This document shows, one piece after another, positions 21,061-30,878 of a stretch of DNA of 64,000 bases. The translations under genes and the position numbers were made by a program. Position 1 is the stretch's first letter. The number at the start of each line of letters is the position of its first letter. The notes beneath the pieces are model-generated. The model did not search any database, was not told the DNA's origin, and saw nothing but the letters and a program-made list of their open reading frames with translations. Source of the stretch: Mariprofundus sp. (GTDB lineage: Bacteria > Pseudomonadota > Zetaproteobacteria > Mariprofundales > Mariprofundaceae); the NCBI GenBank assembly GCA_021772835.1, contig JAJFLE010000084.1, positions 1 to 64,000 of the forward strand, given 5' to 3'.

Positions 21061-22008
21061 ATGTTCCACGAAAAACTTCGGCTTTTTTCAGGCACCTCCA
21101 ACCCTATTCTGTCTCAAGACATCTGCGATCATATTGATCATCCACTGGGCGACCTCTATTTCCAGCGTTTTTCAGATGGTGAAATTTTCCTGCAAGTGAG
21201 AGAAAGTATCCGCGGTCTGGATGCATTTTTCATCCAGAGCACCAGCAAACCATGCAATGCCAACCTGATGGAATTACTGATTTTCATTGATGCAGCCAAA
21301 CGTGCATCAGCCCGCAATATCTGTGTCGTCATCCCCTACTTCGGCTATGCGCGCCAGGATCGCAAGAGCGCTGGCCGCACACCGATTTCGGCCAAGCTGG
21401 TTTCCGATCTGATCTCCCGCGCAGGTGCTACCCGTGTGTTAACACTGGATCTGCACGCCACCCAGATTCAGGGATTTTTCGATATTCCTGTGGATAATAT
21501 TTTTGCTATTCCGCTGTTCTCCAAAGACATTGAAGAAAAAAATGACCTCGATGACATTATGATCGTATCACCCGATGTAGGTGGTGTCGTGCGCGCCCGC
21601 GCGCTGGCCAATCGCCTGCATGTAGACATGGCCATTGTGGACAAACGCCGCCCTGCGCCGAATGTCGCCAAAGTCATGAACATCATCGGTGATGTTGCAG
21701 GCAAGCACTGCATTCTCATTGATGATATGGTAGATACCGCTGGCACACTCTGCGGCGCAGCTGAAGCCCTGCTTGAACGAGGCGCTACCAAGGTCTCCGC
21801 CTACTGTTCGCACGGTGTACTTTCAGGCCCTGCCGCAGAACGCCTGGCTAACTCATGCCTGACTGAACTGGTCATTACCGACAGTATCATGCAGCCGGAT
21901 CAGATCATGGACACGGGTAAAGTGCGCATCATCTCGATTGCCCCGCTGATGGGTGAAGCGATCACGCGCATTTATGATGCCCGCTCAATCTCCAGTCTGT
22001 ACGAATAA
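21061..22008 (+). CDS. prs: Ribose-phosphate pyrophosphokinase
   Basis: LRLFSGTSNPILSQDI; RQDRKSAGRTPISAKLVSDLI; HCILIDDMVDTAGTLCGAAEAL. Confidence 0.96.
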   Translation: MFHEKLRLFSGTSNPILSQDICDHIDHPLGDLYFQRFSDGEIFLQVRESIRGLDAFFIQSTSKPCNANLMELLIFIDAAKRASARNICVVIPYFGYARQDRKSAGRTPISAKLVSDLISRAGATRVLTLDLHATQIQGFFDIPVDNIFAIPLFSKDIEEKNDLDDIMIVSPDVGGVVRARALANRLHVDMAIVDKRRPAPNVAKVMNIIGDVAGKHCILIDDMVDTAGTLCGAAEALLERGATKVSAYCSHGVLSGPAAERLANSCLTELVITDSIMQPDQIMDTGKVRIISIAPLMGEAITRIYDARSISSLYE

Positions 22009-22100
22009 GCGAAGGTTCTGCAATCCCCTCAACTGAGCCTGTAAAGCCCCTCCGCATTGATGCGGCATCAATTACCGCCCACTATGCCCGCCTCAACAGC

Positions 22101-23372
22101 ATGGGCGGTGATGAAAAAGGTGGCTTTGATCGCCCAGCCTATTCAGGCGAAGAAAGCTGCGTCATGCAATATTTTGCAGAACAGGCGAAAGCTTCCGGCT
22201 TACAGCACCATTACGACAACCTGGGCAATCTTATCATTGAAACCTCGGGGGCTTTCGAGCAGTGGGTTGAGACCGGCTCACATGTCGATACCGTGCCCTG
22301 CGGCGGCAACTTCGATGGCCTGGCTGGTGTAGTTGCAGGATTTGTTGCCCTGCAAAGCATCGCGAAATTGACTCCCCCACTTCATCATGGGCTACGCTTG
22401 CGCATCTGGCGCGGAGAAGAGTCAGCTGCTTTCGGTATCACCTCCATTGGTTCACGTGCTGCATTCGGCCAGCTATCTCCATCCAGCCTTACCATGAAGT
22501 GCCGGGGCAAACTCCTGCGTGAAGCCATGTCCGACCAGCATGCTGATCCAGCTGCCATAGAAAACAGCACACCATCCATATCAGCAGATGAAAAAGAACA
22601 TATTGCCGCCTATATCGAATTGCATATTGAACAGGGAAAATTACTGGAAACAGAACAGCGTAATATCGGTATTGTCACAGCCATTCGTGGCTCACGGCGC
22701 AGCTGGATAAGCTTAAGTGGCACATTTGATCATTCGGGAGCCACACCCATGGGCAACCGTTACAGACAAGATTGCAACCTGGCCATGGCCTATATGCATG
22801 TTCGACTTGATGAGCTTGTGCACGAGAATATTACTAACGGTTTTGATCTGGTTCAGACCATCGGCGTCATCAATAGCCATGGCGATAAAAATGAGAACCT
22901 TGCCATCTATAACAATGCAGTCAGCAAGGTCAGTGGCGCGGCCTTCTTTTCTCATGAAATTCGCGGCGCCGATGCCAACGAAGTTGCAGCCTACTACCGG
23001 CAGGCAGAGATACTCATTCATAACACCGCTGCTGAATTCGGCATAAACGCACGCATCGAAACATTCTCCGATCAGTCAGGTATCGGTACGCTAAATGAGA
23101 ACATTCAGCAGCAGATCACGGATGCCTGCGATGATCTGAAACTTTCTCATGCACACATGCCAAGCGGCGCCTGGCACGATGCCGCCGTAGTGGCTGGACA
23201 ACAACGCCGCAACGGCTCAGCTATCCCTGTCGGCATGATTTTCATCCCCTGCCGGAGTGGTATCAGCCATTCACCGGATGAATATGCGTCATCTCAGCAG
23301 ATTGCCGACGGCGCTTCTGTTCTGGCGACCACACTACTGCAGCTGGCATCCCGTAATATACAAGCAGATTAA
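22101..23372 (+). CDS. Zn-dependent hydantoinase/carbamoylase-family amidohydrolase (M20-like)
   Basis: GSHVDTVPCGGNFDGLAGVVAG; WRGEESAAFG; ELHIEQGKLLE; PSGAWHDAAVVA; homologous reading continues upstream of the first ATG. Confidence 0.85.
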   Translation: MGGDEKGGFDRPAYSGEESCVMQYFAEQAKASGLQHHYDNLGNLIIETSGAFEQWVETGSHVDTVPCGGNFDGLAGVVAGFVALQSIAKLTPPLHHGLRLRIWRGEESAAFGITSIGSRAAFGQLSPSSLTMKCRGKLLREAMSDQHADPAAIENSTPSISADEKEHIAAYIELHIEQGKLLETEQRNIGIVTAIRGSRRSWISLSGTFDHSGATPMGNRYRQDCNLAMAYMHVRLDELVHENITNGFDLVQTIGVINSHGDKNENLAIYNNAVSKVSGAAFFSHEIRGADANEVAAYYRQAEILIHNTAAEFGINARIETFSDQSGIGTLNENIQQQITDACDDLKLSHAHMPSGAWHDAAVVAGQQRRNGSAIPVGMIFIPCRSGISHSPDEYASSQQIADGASVLATTLLQLASRNIQAD

Positions 23373-23561
23373 GCTCAGAATGACCATGAACGCTGAGATG
23401 TAAACGCTTATCCCAGTGGCTTGCCAACCTCTCTACCTGATGCCTGAACCATGTATGTAGCTGTCGTTTGCAATGCCTTGTTCGCCGCATTTGAACAGTA
23501 TAGCGATGATTTTGATCGATTTTTTTGTCAACGATGCGGTGGCTGATGAGCTATAAGAGCG

Positions 23562-24716
23562 CTATAAAGGAATACGCATACGTACGGGTTCGACTACCCC
23601 CACCGTGTGGGAAAAGCTGCGCAGCCGCTCCATGATTGGCTTGTTCACCTCCTGATCTTTAGCCATCAAAAGCAAACCACTTATAGTTTTAATCTCCTCA
23701 TCGGCAATCATCCCTACCTGAATCTCGCGCATTTTCAGGCTTCGAATATCCATTTTACGTTCAATCAGTTGAATATTATTCAAGACTTTCAGAATGATGG
23801 GATGATATACGCCTGTTCTGCCCTGCATAATCGTCACACTTGAATTTATCGGGTGATTCTGTGATGTCAGCAGATCAAAATCGATGGCAGCCTTGAGCAT
23901 CATGCCACCTAGCTCCACCTTGTCTTCAGGCAATGCATGAACACTCCCGCAGGCGGCACTGCTGTCCGAGAACTTCAGTTGCTGGTGTGCTATCATGCCT
24001 GAAATCTTTCCCAGTCTCGGAATATTACTTAGCAGCTCAGCAGCAAGGGCAGGATGAGACTTAAAGATTATTTCCTCATTACTATTGAGCCTTTCAGCCG
24101 CCATCACCTTGGACAAGGTTTCTGGCGGCAGCATAATGCAACCCAGGTCGCAAAGCATAGATGCAACCTCATAGCTCCAGACATTGGAGAGCCCAAGTTC
24201 TGTCGCCATATGTTTCATATAAAATTTAATGCGCGATGTGCGACTGAATGCAATCGGGTTGACTAGGCTTAATATCTGGCTCATCACCCGGAGACTGCCA
24301 ATCAAAGTTTGCTCCAGCAGCTCCTTTTCCACCCGCGTCAGACGATACTGCTCCAGCCCGGCATCCAATGTTTTGGCAAGTGAATCAGGCTCGCAGGGTT
24401 TGGTTAGAAAGCGGAATATATTACCCTCGTTGATGGCAGCCAGGGCATTATCCATATTAGCGAAACCCGTGAGCATAATGCGAACCGTGTCAGGTGCGAT
24501 CTTCCTTGCCTGCGATAGAAACTCCACTCCATTCATACCCGGCATGGCATAATCCGATACCACAACAGCAAAAGGGCCTTCTGCATGAAGTGCCTTCAAT
24601 CCTTCTTCCGGCCCATTCGCCGTATGCAGATTATATCGCTTTCTCAAGCTGCGTTTATAACCATCAAGCACGTTCTGCTCATCATCAACGCACAGGACTT
24701 TATTATTTTTTGCCAT
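23562..24716 (-). CDS. Response regulator with degenerate HD-GYP-like output domain
   Basis: REC domain VVVSDYAMPGMNGVEFL; output MLCDLGCIMLPPETL...FKSHPALAAELL. Confidence 0.75.
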   Translation of the reverse strand: MAKNNKVLCVDDEQNVLDGYKRSLRKRYNLHTANGPEEGLKALHAEGPFAVVVSDYAMPGMNGVEFLSQARKIAPDTVRIMLTGFANMDNALAAINEGNIFRFLTKPCEPDSLAKTLDAGLEQYRLTRVEKELLEQTLIGSLRVMSQILSLVNPIAFSRTSRIKFYMKHMATELGLSNVWSYEVASMLCDLGCIMLPPETLSKVMAAERLNSNEEIIFKSHPALAAELLSNIPRLGKISGMIAHQQLKFSDSSAACGSVHALPEDKVELGGMMLKAAIDFDLLTSQNHPINSSVTIMQGRTGVYHPIILKVLNNIQLIERKMDIRSLKMREIQVGMIADEEIKTISGLLLMAKDQEVNKPIMERLRSFSHTVGVVEPVRMRIPL

Positions 24717-25923
24717 TGCTTAACCCCTTAAACATAGCCTGATATTTTTCCTGCCAGCGTGGCAAGTGATCAAGCAGACTAAGTTTTTCCAAATAGTCAA
24801 AATCAAACTCATTCTCTACAAATGCCGCTCCTAAACCGATGTCTTTATCCAGTGCATTGGCCACATGTACGGCTGTCAAGGCAAAGGAGATCTTTTCATC
24901 AGGACACTCGGATGGATTATCATGATAGGCAACACTTTCAGCCACCGTAGGAGAAAGTCCCCACAGACTGATAAGATAGGCTCCGATCTCGGCATGGCTG
25001 GCACCCAGCACCCTCCTTTCCACCGCCGATACAGATTCATTATGCTCACGGGACTCTCTCTCAATCTGACGATACTGCTCCAGGAAAGAGCTGATAATGA
25101 TCAGGCTGCCGATATTTTGCAGCAGACCGGCCAAAAATGCCTCGGCACACACGTGTTTGTCCTGCCCTTCCATCTCGGCAATAGCCTTGGCCAGCATGGC
25201 AATCCTGACACCATGATAGGATATCCGTTCCAGCGAGATGTCAGCCGGCAACATGAGACTTGAACACGTCTGCAGGTATAACAGCAGTGATTTGATGACG
25301 TCCGCGCCGAGCATCACAACGGCTTGAGATGGTGATTCAATTTTTCTTGTACAACCGAAAATCGGGGAGTTCGCCATCTGCAATACTTTTGCCGTGACAC
25401 CAACATCCTCGGCAATGATGTTGCCCACCTTTTTCATAGATGCGCTGGCTAACTTTAACTCCTGCTCAACTTCCAGATACACTCTGGGCAGGCTTGGCAG
25501 AAAACTGGCACGCGTAACCAGTGATCTGATCACTTTGTTTTCCAGCAGACCGCGCATATTGATTGCATGTGTAATCGTTCGTTTTAACTGATCTGCTTCG
25601 CAGGGTTTAGAGAGAAACTGATGTGCCGGCCAACCTGACTCCACAAATCTATCCACGTCATACTGACCAGACAGCACCACCCGAATCATATGTGGATGAG
25701 CTTCCACTGTTCGCTTAAGCAGCTCCGCACCATCCATGCCCGGCATACGCATATCGGTCACAAGCACGTCGTAATCCTTGCTCTCCATCATCTCCAGAGC
25801 CTTCTCGCCACCAAGCGCAAAACCAGCCACCCACTCAGATCGCATACTGCGCACCATACGCCTGAGTCCATCCAGGACCTCCTGCTGATCATCAACAAAT
25901 AATATACTGACCTTGTCACTCAT
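24703..25923 (-). CDS. Response regulator with HDOD domain
   Basis: REC VLVTDMRMPGMDGAELL; HDOD LPSLPRVYLEVEQEL...MANSPIFG...AVVMLGADVIKSL...HAEIGAYLISLWGL. Confidence 0.85.
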   Translation of the reverse strand: MSDKVSILFVDDQQEVLDGLRRMVRSMRSEWVAGFALGGEKALEMMESKDYDVLVTDMRMPGMDGAELLKRTVEAHPHMIRVVLSGQYDVDRFVESGWPAHQFLSKPCEADQLKRTITHAINMRGLLENKVIRSLVTRASFLPSLPRVYLEVEQELKLASASMKKVGNIIAEDVGVTAKVLQMANSPIFGCTRKIESPSQAVVMLGADVIKSLLLYLQTCSSLMLPADISLERISYHGVRIAMLAKAIAEMEGQDKHVCAEAFLAGLLQNIGSLIIISSFLEQYRQIERESREHNESVSAVERRVLGASHAEIGAYLISLWGLSPTVAESVAYHDNPSECPDEKISFALTAVHVANALDKDIGLGAAFVENEFDFDYLEKLSLLDHLPRWQEKYQAMFKGLSNGKK

Positions 25924-27277
25924 ACTCTTTCCCCTGATCTAGCTGTTTGACTGGCATGTGGATGGTAAACGTAGTTCCCCGGCCCACCTCACTGGAAAGT
26001 TGCAAGCTACCGCCATGTTTGTCGACAACGATATTGTGAGAAATGGAGAGTCCCTGGCCGGTTCCCTTGCCAACGTCCTTGGTCGTAAAAAATGGATCAA
26101 ACACTTTGTTTTGCTGCTCTTCGGGTATGCCCTTGCCACTATCACTGATCTCAATCTGGATATATGTATCTATGTGGGAGGTACGAATGGTGATCAGTCC
26201 CTTCTCTTCGGGCGTTTCTTTCTGTTTATCTTCAATCGCATGCGCGGCATTGACAATCATATTCAGAAACACCTGATTGATCTCGGGCAGGCATTCAATC
26301 AACGGCAGTTTCTCATCCAGATCGGTCTTTAAGTCAGCCACATATTTCCATTCGTTACGCGAAACTGTGACCGTATTTTCAACGGCTTTGTTGATATCGG
26401 TCATCACCTTGTCTTTGCCCGGATGCGAGAACGATTTCATGGCAGCGACAATGCTGCTTGCCTTACCCACCCCATCCAGACTCTGCGATATGGCCAGCGG
26501 CACCTCGTCAAAGAGATAGGCAATGTCCGCTTCATCTTCGGCAACACTGAGTTTTTCAATCCACTCGACTGCCAGCCCCTGCTCAGTGCAATAATGCTTC
26601 AAACCCTGATATTCTCTGCACAACAACTGGATATCGGCAAATGAATCGCGCAGGAACCGGATGTTATCGCCCACATACTGCAGAGGCGTGTTCACCTCAT
26701 GCGCCACACCTGCGGCAAGCTCACCGATCGCCGTCATCTTCTGCGACAACTGCAGTTGATTTCCCAGCTGGATTCTTTTGGTGATATCGGCTGCCATAAT
26801 CAGGAGCCCAATAAATTCCCTCTGCTCATAAATGGCTGAAACCGAGGCCCCAATATAACCGTCTGATCCATCCGAACGTAAATATTTCAGATTATCCAGT
26901 CTGGCCTCGCCAATATTCCGACTCTCTACAACACTTCGGTCTACCACTTCCCAGTCCCAGCTAATATCGAGGCTAGAGAAGGGGCTGCCCAAGACATCAT
27001 CACAGCTGATTGCAAAAGCTTTTTCGGCCGCCTTATTCCACAGGTTAACCTTACCGTCAACATCCACTCCGATCAGAATATGAAGAGATGGTAGTGAGCA
27101 CCCTGTCAAGCAGTGCATGCTCCCTCGCCAGCTCCTCTCTGGCATGTTTCTGGCCTGTAATATCGCCACGGATAGCCATGTACTGGTATGGCTTTCCATC
27201 ACTATCGAGGAAAGGCACCATGGTCGTATCCACCCAGTAGGTTTGCCCATCTTTTGCTCGATTGAGTATTTCTCCAT
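25916..27277 (-). CDS. C-terminal part of frameshifted sensor histidine kinase (PAS, HisKA, HATPase)
   Basis: [49 protein letters not shown]-box; [32 protein letters not shown]. Residues before about position 66 look spurious (overlap with upstream frame). Confidence 0.85.
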   Translation of the reverse strand: MEKYSIEQKMGKPTGWIRPWCLSSIVMESHTSTWLSVAILQARNMPERSWRGSMHCLTGCSLPSLHILIGVDVDGKVNLWNKAAEKAFAISCDDVLGSPFSSLDISWDWEVVDRSVVESRNIGEARLDNLKYLRSDGSDGYIGASVSAIYEQREFIGLLIMAADITKRIQLGNQLQLSQKMTAIGELAAGVAHEVNTPLQYVGDNIRFLRDSFADIQLLCREYQGLKHYCTEQGLAVEWIEKLSVAEDEADIAYLFDEVPLAISQSLDGVGKASSIVAAMKSFSHPGKDKVMTDINKAVENTVTVSRNEWKYVADLKTDLDEKLPLIECLPEINQVFLNMIVNAAHAIEDKQKETPEEKGLITIRTSHIDTYIQIEISDSGKGIPEEQQNKVFDPFFTTKDVGKGTGQGLSISHNIVVDKHGGSLQLSSEVGRGTTFTIHMPVKQLDQGKEYE

Positions 27278-28328
27278 GCCAGACTTTTCCGGAGGAAATC
27301 GTACGCCACATCTCCCTGAAAAACGCCTTGGGATGAAATCCGGAATTCACGATATCGTGATTATTGCCAAGTAACTCTTCTCTGGAATACTTGCTAATTT
27401 CACAGAACTTTTCATTGGCATAGGTGATAGTTCCGCGTGTATCGGTGATGGCAACGATGGCATGCTGGTCAATCGCGTATTTCTCGAGTTCAAAGTCACG
27501 GAGGGCTTGCTTCAGATTTCGGGCTATCTGATTTTGTCTCCTGAATAGGAACAACACGTAGAAAAACAGTACCAATACGAAAAAAAACAGTAAGCTGCGA
27601 TAATATTCCGACTGCTCAACGGCAAGATGATGCTCTCGGGCATATCCTTCATATAGCTGAGTAATGGCTTGTTCTGTCTTTATTGCGAACAGGCGTTGCA
27701 CTATTTCGCGAACAGCTTGGTGCTCCCTGATCATCACCCGTGCGTGTTTGAGAACATGCCCGATTTCATCTGCATAACCTCCACCGTCGGACGTTGCAAG
27801 CTCCTGTATAAGTAATGTAATACTTTCCTCGAGCCTTGGGGTGGGCGATAGATTGAACATCAGAAGCGTGTCCAATAGATGCATTAAATTGTGTGACAAA
27901 TACTCATTTACCACATCTTCCACTTTATCGACGGCACCAGGCAGGTATAGCAGTGAGTTTCTTAGAATACCGCTATGAGATTTGAATTGATTAATCAGAC
28001 GAACCTTCTCTTTGAGTAGCGTTTCTATATCGGCAAGATCTTTGCCTGAACTGATACCATGCTGTGTAAATGCAACTTTCATTGCTGCTATTTTTTTCAT
28101 CATCTGCTTACTGTGATCTGAAATAGCATCCATATTCAGCTGCGCCAGATAACGCACTTCAAGAAGATCCTGATTCAACAAGCCATCGAAATCATTGAGC
28201 TGCTGTATCGAGTTGACCGTTTCAGAATACACATCTAAATCAATTGTTTGGCTCTTATGAAACATCAATGCAAGTCCGCTTAACAGAACAGAAATAATGA
28301 GCAGATGCAGATAATTCCCCTTACTCAC
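27057..28328 (-). CDS. N-terminal part of the same histidine kinase (periplasmic helical sensor, TM, PAS/PAC)
   Basis: N-terminal TM, long helical region, second [54 protein letters not shown]; runs off frame at about 27082-27095. Confidence 0.85.
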   Translation of the reverse strand: MSKGNYLHLLIISVLLSGLALMFHKSQTIDLDVYSETVNSIQQLNDFDGLLNQDLLEVRYLAQLNMDAISDHSKQMMKKIAAMKVAFTQHGISSGKDLADIETLLKEKVRLINQFKSHSGILRNSLLYLPGAVDKVEDVVNEYLSHNLMHLLDTLLMFNLSPTPRLEESITLLIQELATSDGGGYADEIGHVLKHARVMIREHQAVREIVQRLFAIKTEQAITQLYEGYAREHHLAVEQSEYYRSLLFFFVLVLFFYVLFLFRRQNQIARNLKQALRDFELEKYAIDQHAIVAITDTRGTITYANEKFCEISKYSREELLGNNHDIVNSGFHPKAFFREMWRTISSGKVWHGEILNRAKDGQTYWVDTTMVPFLDSDGKPYQYMAIRGDITGQKHAREELAREHALLDRVLTTISSYSDRSGC

Positions 28329-29397
28329 GAAGTGGTTTTCCTTTATAGTTACCCACCAGCGTGCCCAGAAACTTGATTATCAATTCTACATCTTCGTCCA
28401 GAATATGTCGGCCAAGCTGGTATCTAGCCATCACATTTATGGCTTCATCTAACGTTTCGGCACTGCCGTCATGAAAATACGGTGCGGTCAACACTGCGAG
28501 CCTCAAGCTTGGTACCTTGAACACATGCCGATCAATTTCATCACCGCTCACATTAAATCGTCCAAAATCGACCCGGGTCACTGCACTTCTGTCAGCAAAG
28601 TAGTCATCCATTATACCGAATTTCTGAAACATATTGCCGCCAACATTCTGCCCCTGATGGCAGGCCACGCAGCCGTAAGACTTGAACAGTTCATAACCTT
28701 TCAATTCATCCTTGCTGATCGCTTCCTTATCACCACGCAGAAACTGGTCGAAACGGGAATCAACCACATTCAATGAGCGCTCGAATGTTGCGATGGCATT
28801 GCGCACATTGTCAGCGGTGATGCCGTCATTATAGATCGCGTTAAATTCACCTACATATCCGGGATCGGACTTTAATTGTGCGATTACATCGGGCCAGTTG
28901 CTGGCCATCACTTTGGGGTTATTGATCGGCCCGTTGATCTGTTCTTCCAGTGTATCCGCTCTGCCGTCCCAAAATTGAGAATAATTCAGGCCCGCGTTGA
29001 ACACGGTAGGTGCATTGATATCGCCCTCTACTCCGCCTACACCGATAGAGCGAACCAAGCCATCCACACCACCGCTATCAAGTTCATGGCAACTGGCACA
29101 GCTGATCTTGTTATCACTCGAGAGACGTGTCTCGTGAAACAGAGTCTCACCGAGCGAGGCCTTTCCATCATCCGGGCCAGGCGCGTATGGAACAGGCTGA
29201 ATAAACTCGCTACGTACGGCATTGACATCAATACCACTCCCTTCAGCGAGAGCAGATTGACAGCTAAAAAATAAGATCAGACTGATAAAGACCAAGTGCA
29301 TTATATTAACTATCGAGAATAAACACATAAACTTGAATTTTTTAACCCTATAAAAGGCCGTGTGAAAGCACAGGGCTTTGATATGCCTGCAACGCAT
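28321..29397 (-). CDS. Dihaem cytochrome c peroxidase (CCP/MauG family), periplasmic
   Basis: Two CxxCH motifs ([15 protein letters not shown]), [51 protein letters not shown]; internal signal peptide [19 protein letters not shown], so the true start is probably internal. Confidence 0.9.
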   Translation of the reverse strand: MRCRHIKALCFHTAFYRVKKFKFMCLFSIVNIMHLVFISLILFFSCQSALAEGSGIDVNAVRSEFIQPVPYAPGPDDGKASLGETLFHETRLSSDNKISCASCHELDSGGVDGLVRSIGVGGVEGDINAPTVFNAGLNYSQFWDGRADTLEEQINGPINNPKVMASNWPDVIAQLKSDPGYVGEFNAIYNDGITADNVRNAIATFERSLNVVDSRFDQFLRGDKEAISKDELKGYELFKSYGCVACHQGQNVGGNMFQKFGIMDDYFADRSAVTRVDFGRFNVSGDEIDRHVFKVPSLRLAVLTAPYFHDGSAETLDEAINVMARYQLGRHILDEDVELIIKFLGTLVGNYKGKPLRE

Positions 29398-29538
29398 GGG
29401 AAAGATGTGCAGGTCAGTCCACGCCTCAAGGGAAACCGGGTCAAACGTGATATTTCAGGGTGCCATAAGATTCCAAAAGGAAACGCAGGCCCATCCTTGT
29501 ATTGGACTTTTTTGATTGCCCCCCTAGAGTGCGCGCCC

Positions 29539-29599
29539 GCGTCGGGTAGAGCTAAACCGACGCACACCGTGACGGGATAACCCGACGGTGCATTTTTTT
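29539..29599 (+). promoter_or_regulatory. Attenuator-like leader of rplY
   Basis: Hairpin GCGTCGG(29539-29545)/CCGACGC(29557-29563); terminator-like CACCGT-GA-CGGG-ataa-CCCG-ACGGTG (29565-29590) + T7 (29593-29599); alternative pairing CGTCGGGT(29540-29547)/ACCCGACG(29580-29587). Confidence 0.55.
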
Positions 29600-29611
29600 G
29601 GAGGATTCACC

Positions 29612-30250
29612 ATGAGTGATTATATTGTTGAAGCAGGACTTCGCGAAGAAACTGGCAGAGCAGCTACACGCCGTCTGCGCCGTGCAGGCAAACTGCCGGG
29701 CATTATTTATGGTGGAGGCAAGCCTGATATTGCCATCACAATGGATTACAACACTGTAAGCAAGCTGCTTAACGAAGAGCACTTCCATACCTCTATGATC
29801 GAAGTCAAGGTTGCAGGTTCGCGTGGTAAAAACACCGTACTGTTAAAAGACTCCCAGTATGATCCACTGATGGATACTGCTACTCACCTCGACTTCCTGC
29901 GCGTATCTGCATCAGACAGCATCACCATGGATGTTCAGGTTGTTGCTACCAACGTTGATCAGTGCCCGGGTGTAGCCGTAGGCGGTATGGTGGACATCAT
30001 TCGCCACAGCCTGCAAATCACCTGCCGTGCCGACTCAGTGCCTGAACACATCGAAATCGACTGCTCTGCACTTCAGCTGGGCGATACCATTCACATTGAA
30101 GACATTACACTGCCAGAAGGCGCTGAAGTTCATCATGAAGTCAACTTCACTGTCCTGAACATCTCTGTTCCTAAGGGTGCTAAAGGTGGTGATGCTACCG
30201 ATGAAGCGAGCGAAGAGACTGGAGAGGCCGGAGAGGCTGTCAGCGAGTAA
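29612..30250 (+). CDS. rplY: 50S ribosomal protein L25 (Ctc form)
   Basis: EAGLREETGRAATRRLRRAGKLPGIIYGGGK; LHLDFLRV-like motif; acidic tail. Confidence 0.93.
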   Translation: MSDYIVEAGLREETGRAATRRLRRAGKLPGIIYGGGKPDIAITMDYNTVSKLLNEEHFHTSMIEVKVAGSRGKNTVLLKDSQYDPLMDTATHLDFLRVSASDSITMDVQVVATNVDQCPGVAVGGMVDIIRHSLQITCRADSVPEHIEIDCSALQLGDTIHIEDITLPEGAEVHHEVNFTVLNISVPKGAKGGDATDEASEETGEAGEAVSE

Positions 30251-30258
30251 CATATCAG

Positions 30259-30834
30259 ATGAAACTACTTGTAGGGCTGGGTAATCCCGGCAACAAGTAT
30301 GAGCAAACGCGCCATAACATCGGCTTTCGTTTTCTCGATCTGCTAGCAAGACATGAGGGGCTGCGTTTTGACGCGGCCCCTCGTTTCCATGCAGAAAAGG
30401 TCACCTGGGAAACCGCTACCGGACGTGTTCTGCTAATCAAACCACAAACATTTATGAATCACAGCGGTGATGCTGTTGCCGCACTGGCGCGTTACTATCA
30501 GGTGGAAGAGCAGGATATCGTTGTTGTTTACGATGATCTTGATCTGCCCAGTGGCAAACTGCGCATCAAAAAAGGTGGCGGGCACGGCGGCCACAATGGC
30601 CTGCGCTCCATCAATACGCATCTGCCGAGCGCTGATTATGTGCGCATCAAAATTGGTATCGGACGTCCCGCCCACGGTGATGTGTCAGCCTGGGTACTGG
30701 GTAAAGCCGAGGAAGGCGACCGGGCGGATGAAAGCCGTATTTTCGATGCCCTGCTCAAAGAAGTGAACACAATACTCGCTGGTGAAACTGACAAGGCTGC
30801 CAACCGTATTCATCTGGCAACACAAACGGAATAA
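30259..30834 (+). CDS. pth: Peptidyl-tRNA hydrolase
   Basis: LLVGLGNPGNKYEQTRHNIGFRFLD; KPQTFMNHSGDAV; GGGHGGHNGLRSI. Confidence 0.97.
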   Translation: MKLLVGLGNPGNKYEQTRHNIGFRFLDLLARHEGLRFDAAPRFHAEKVTWETATGRVLLIKPQTFMNHSGDAVAALARYYQVEEQDIVVVYDDLDLPSGKLRIKKGGGHGGHNGLRSINTHLPSADYVRIKIGIGRPAHGDVSAWVLGKAEEGDRADESRIFDALLKEVNTILAGETDKAANRIHLATQTE

Positions 30835-30878
30835 TAATTCACCGCTTGCTCCTCTGCGGTAAATCTGAGGTTAAAAAC

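Noticed and set aside
23263-23490. 75-aa minus-strand ORF (CKRQLHTWFRHQVERLASHWDKRLHLSVHG)
   Set aside because: Faintly reminiscent of a decayed metallopeptidase fragment but overlaps the amidohydrolase 3' end; too weak to call.
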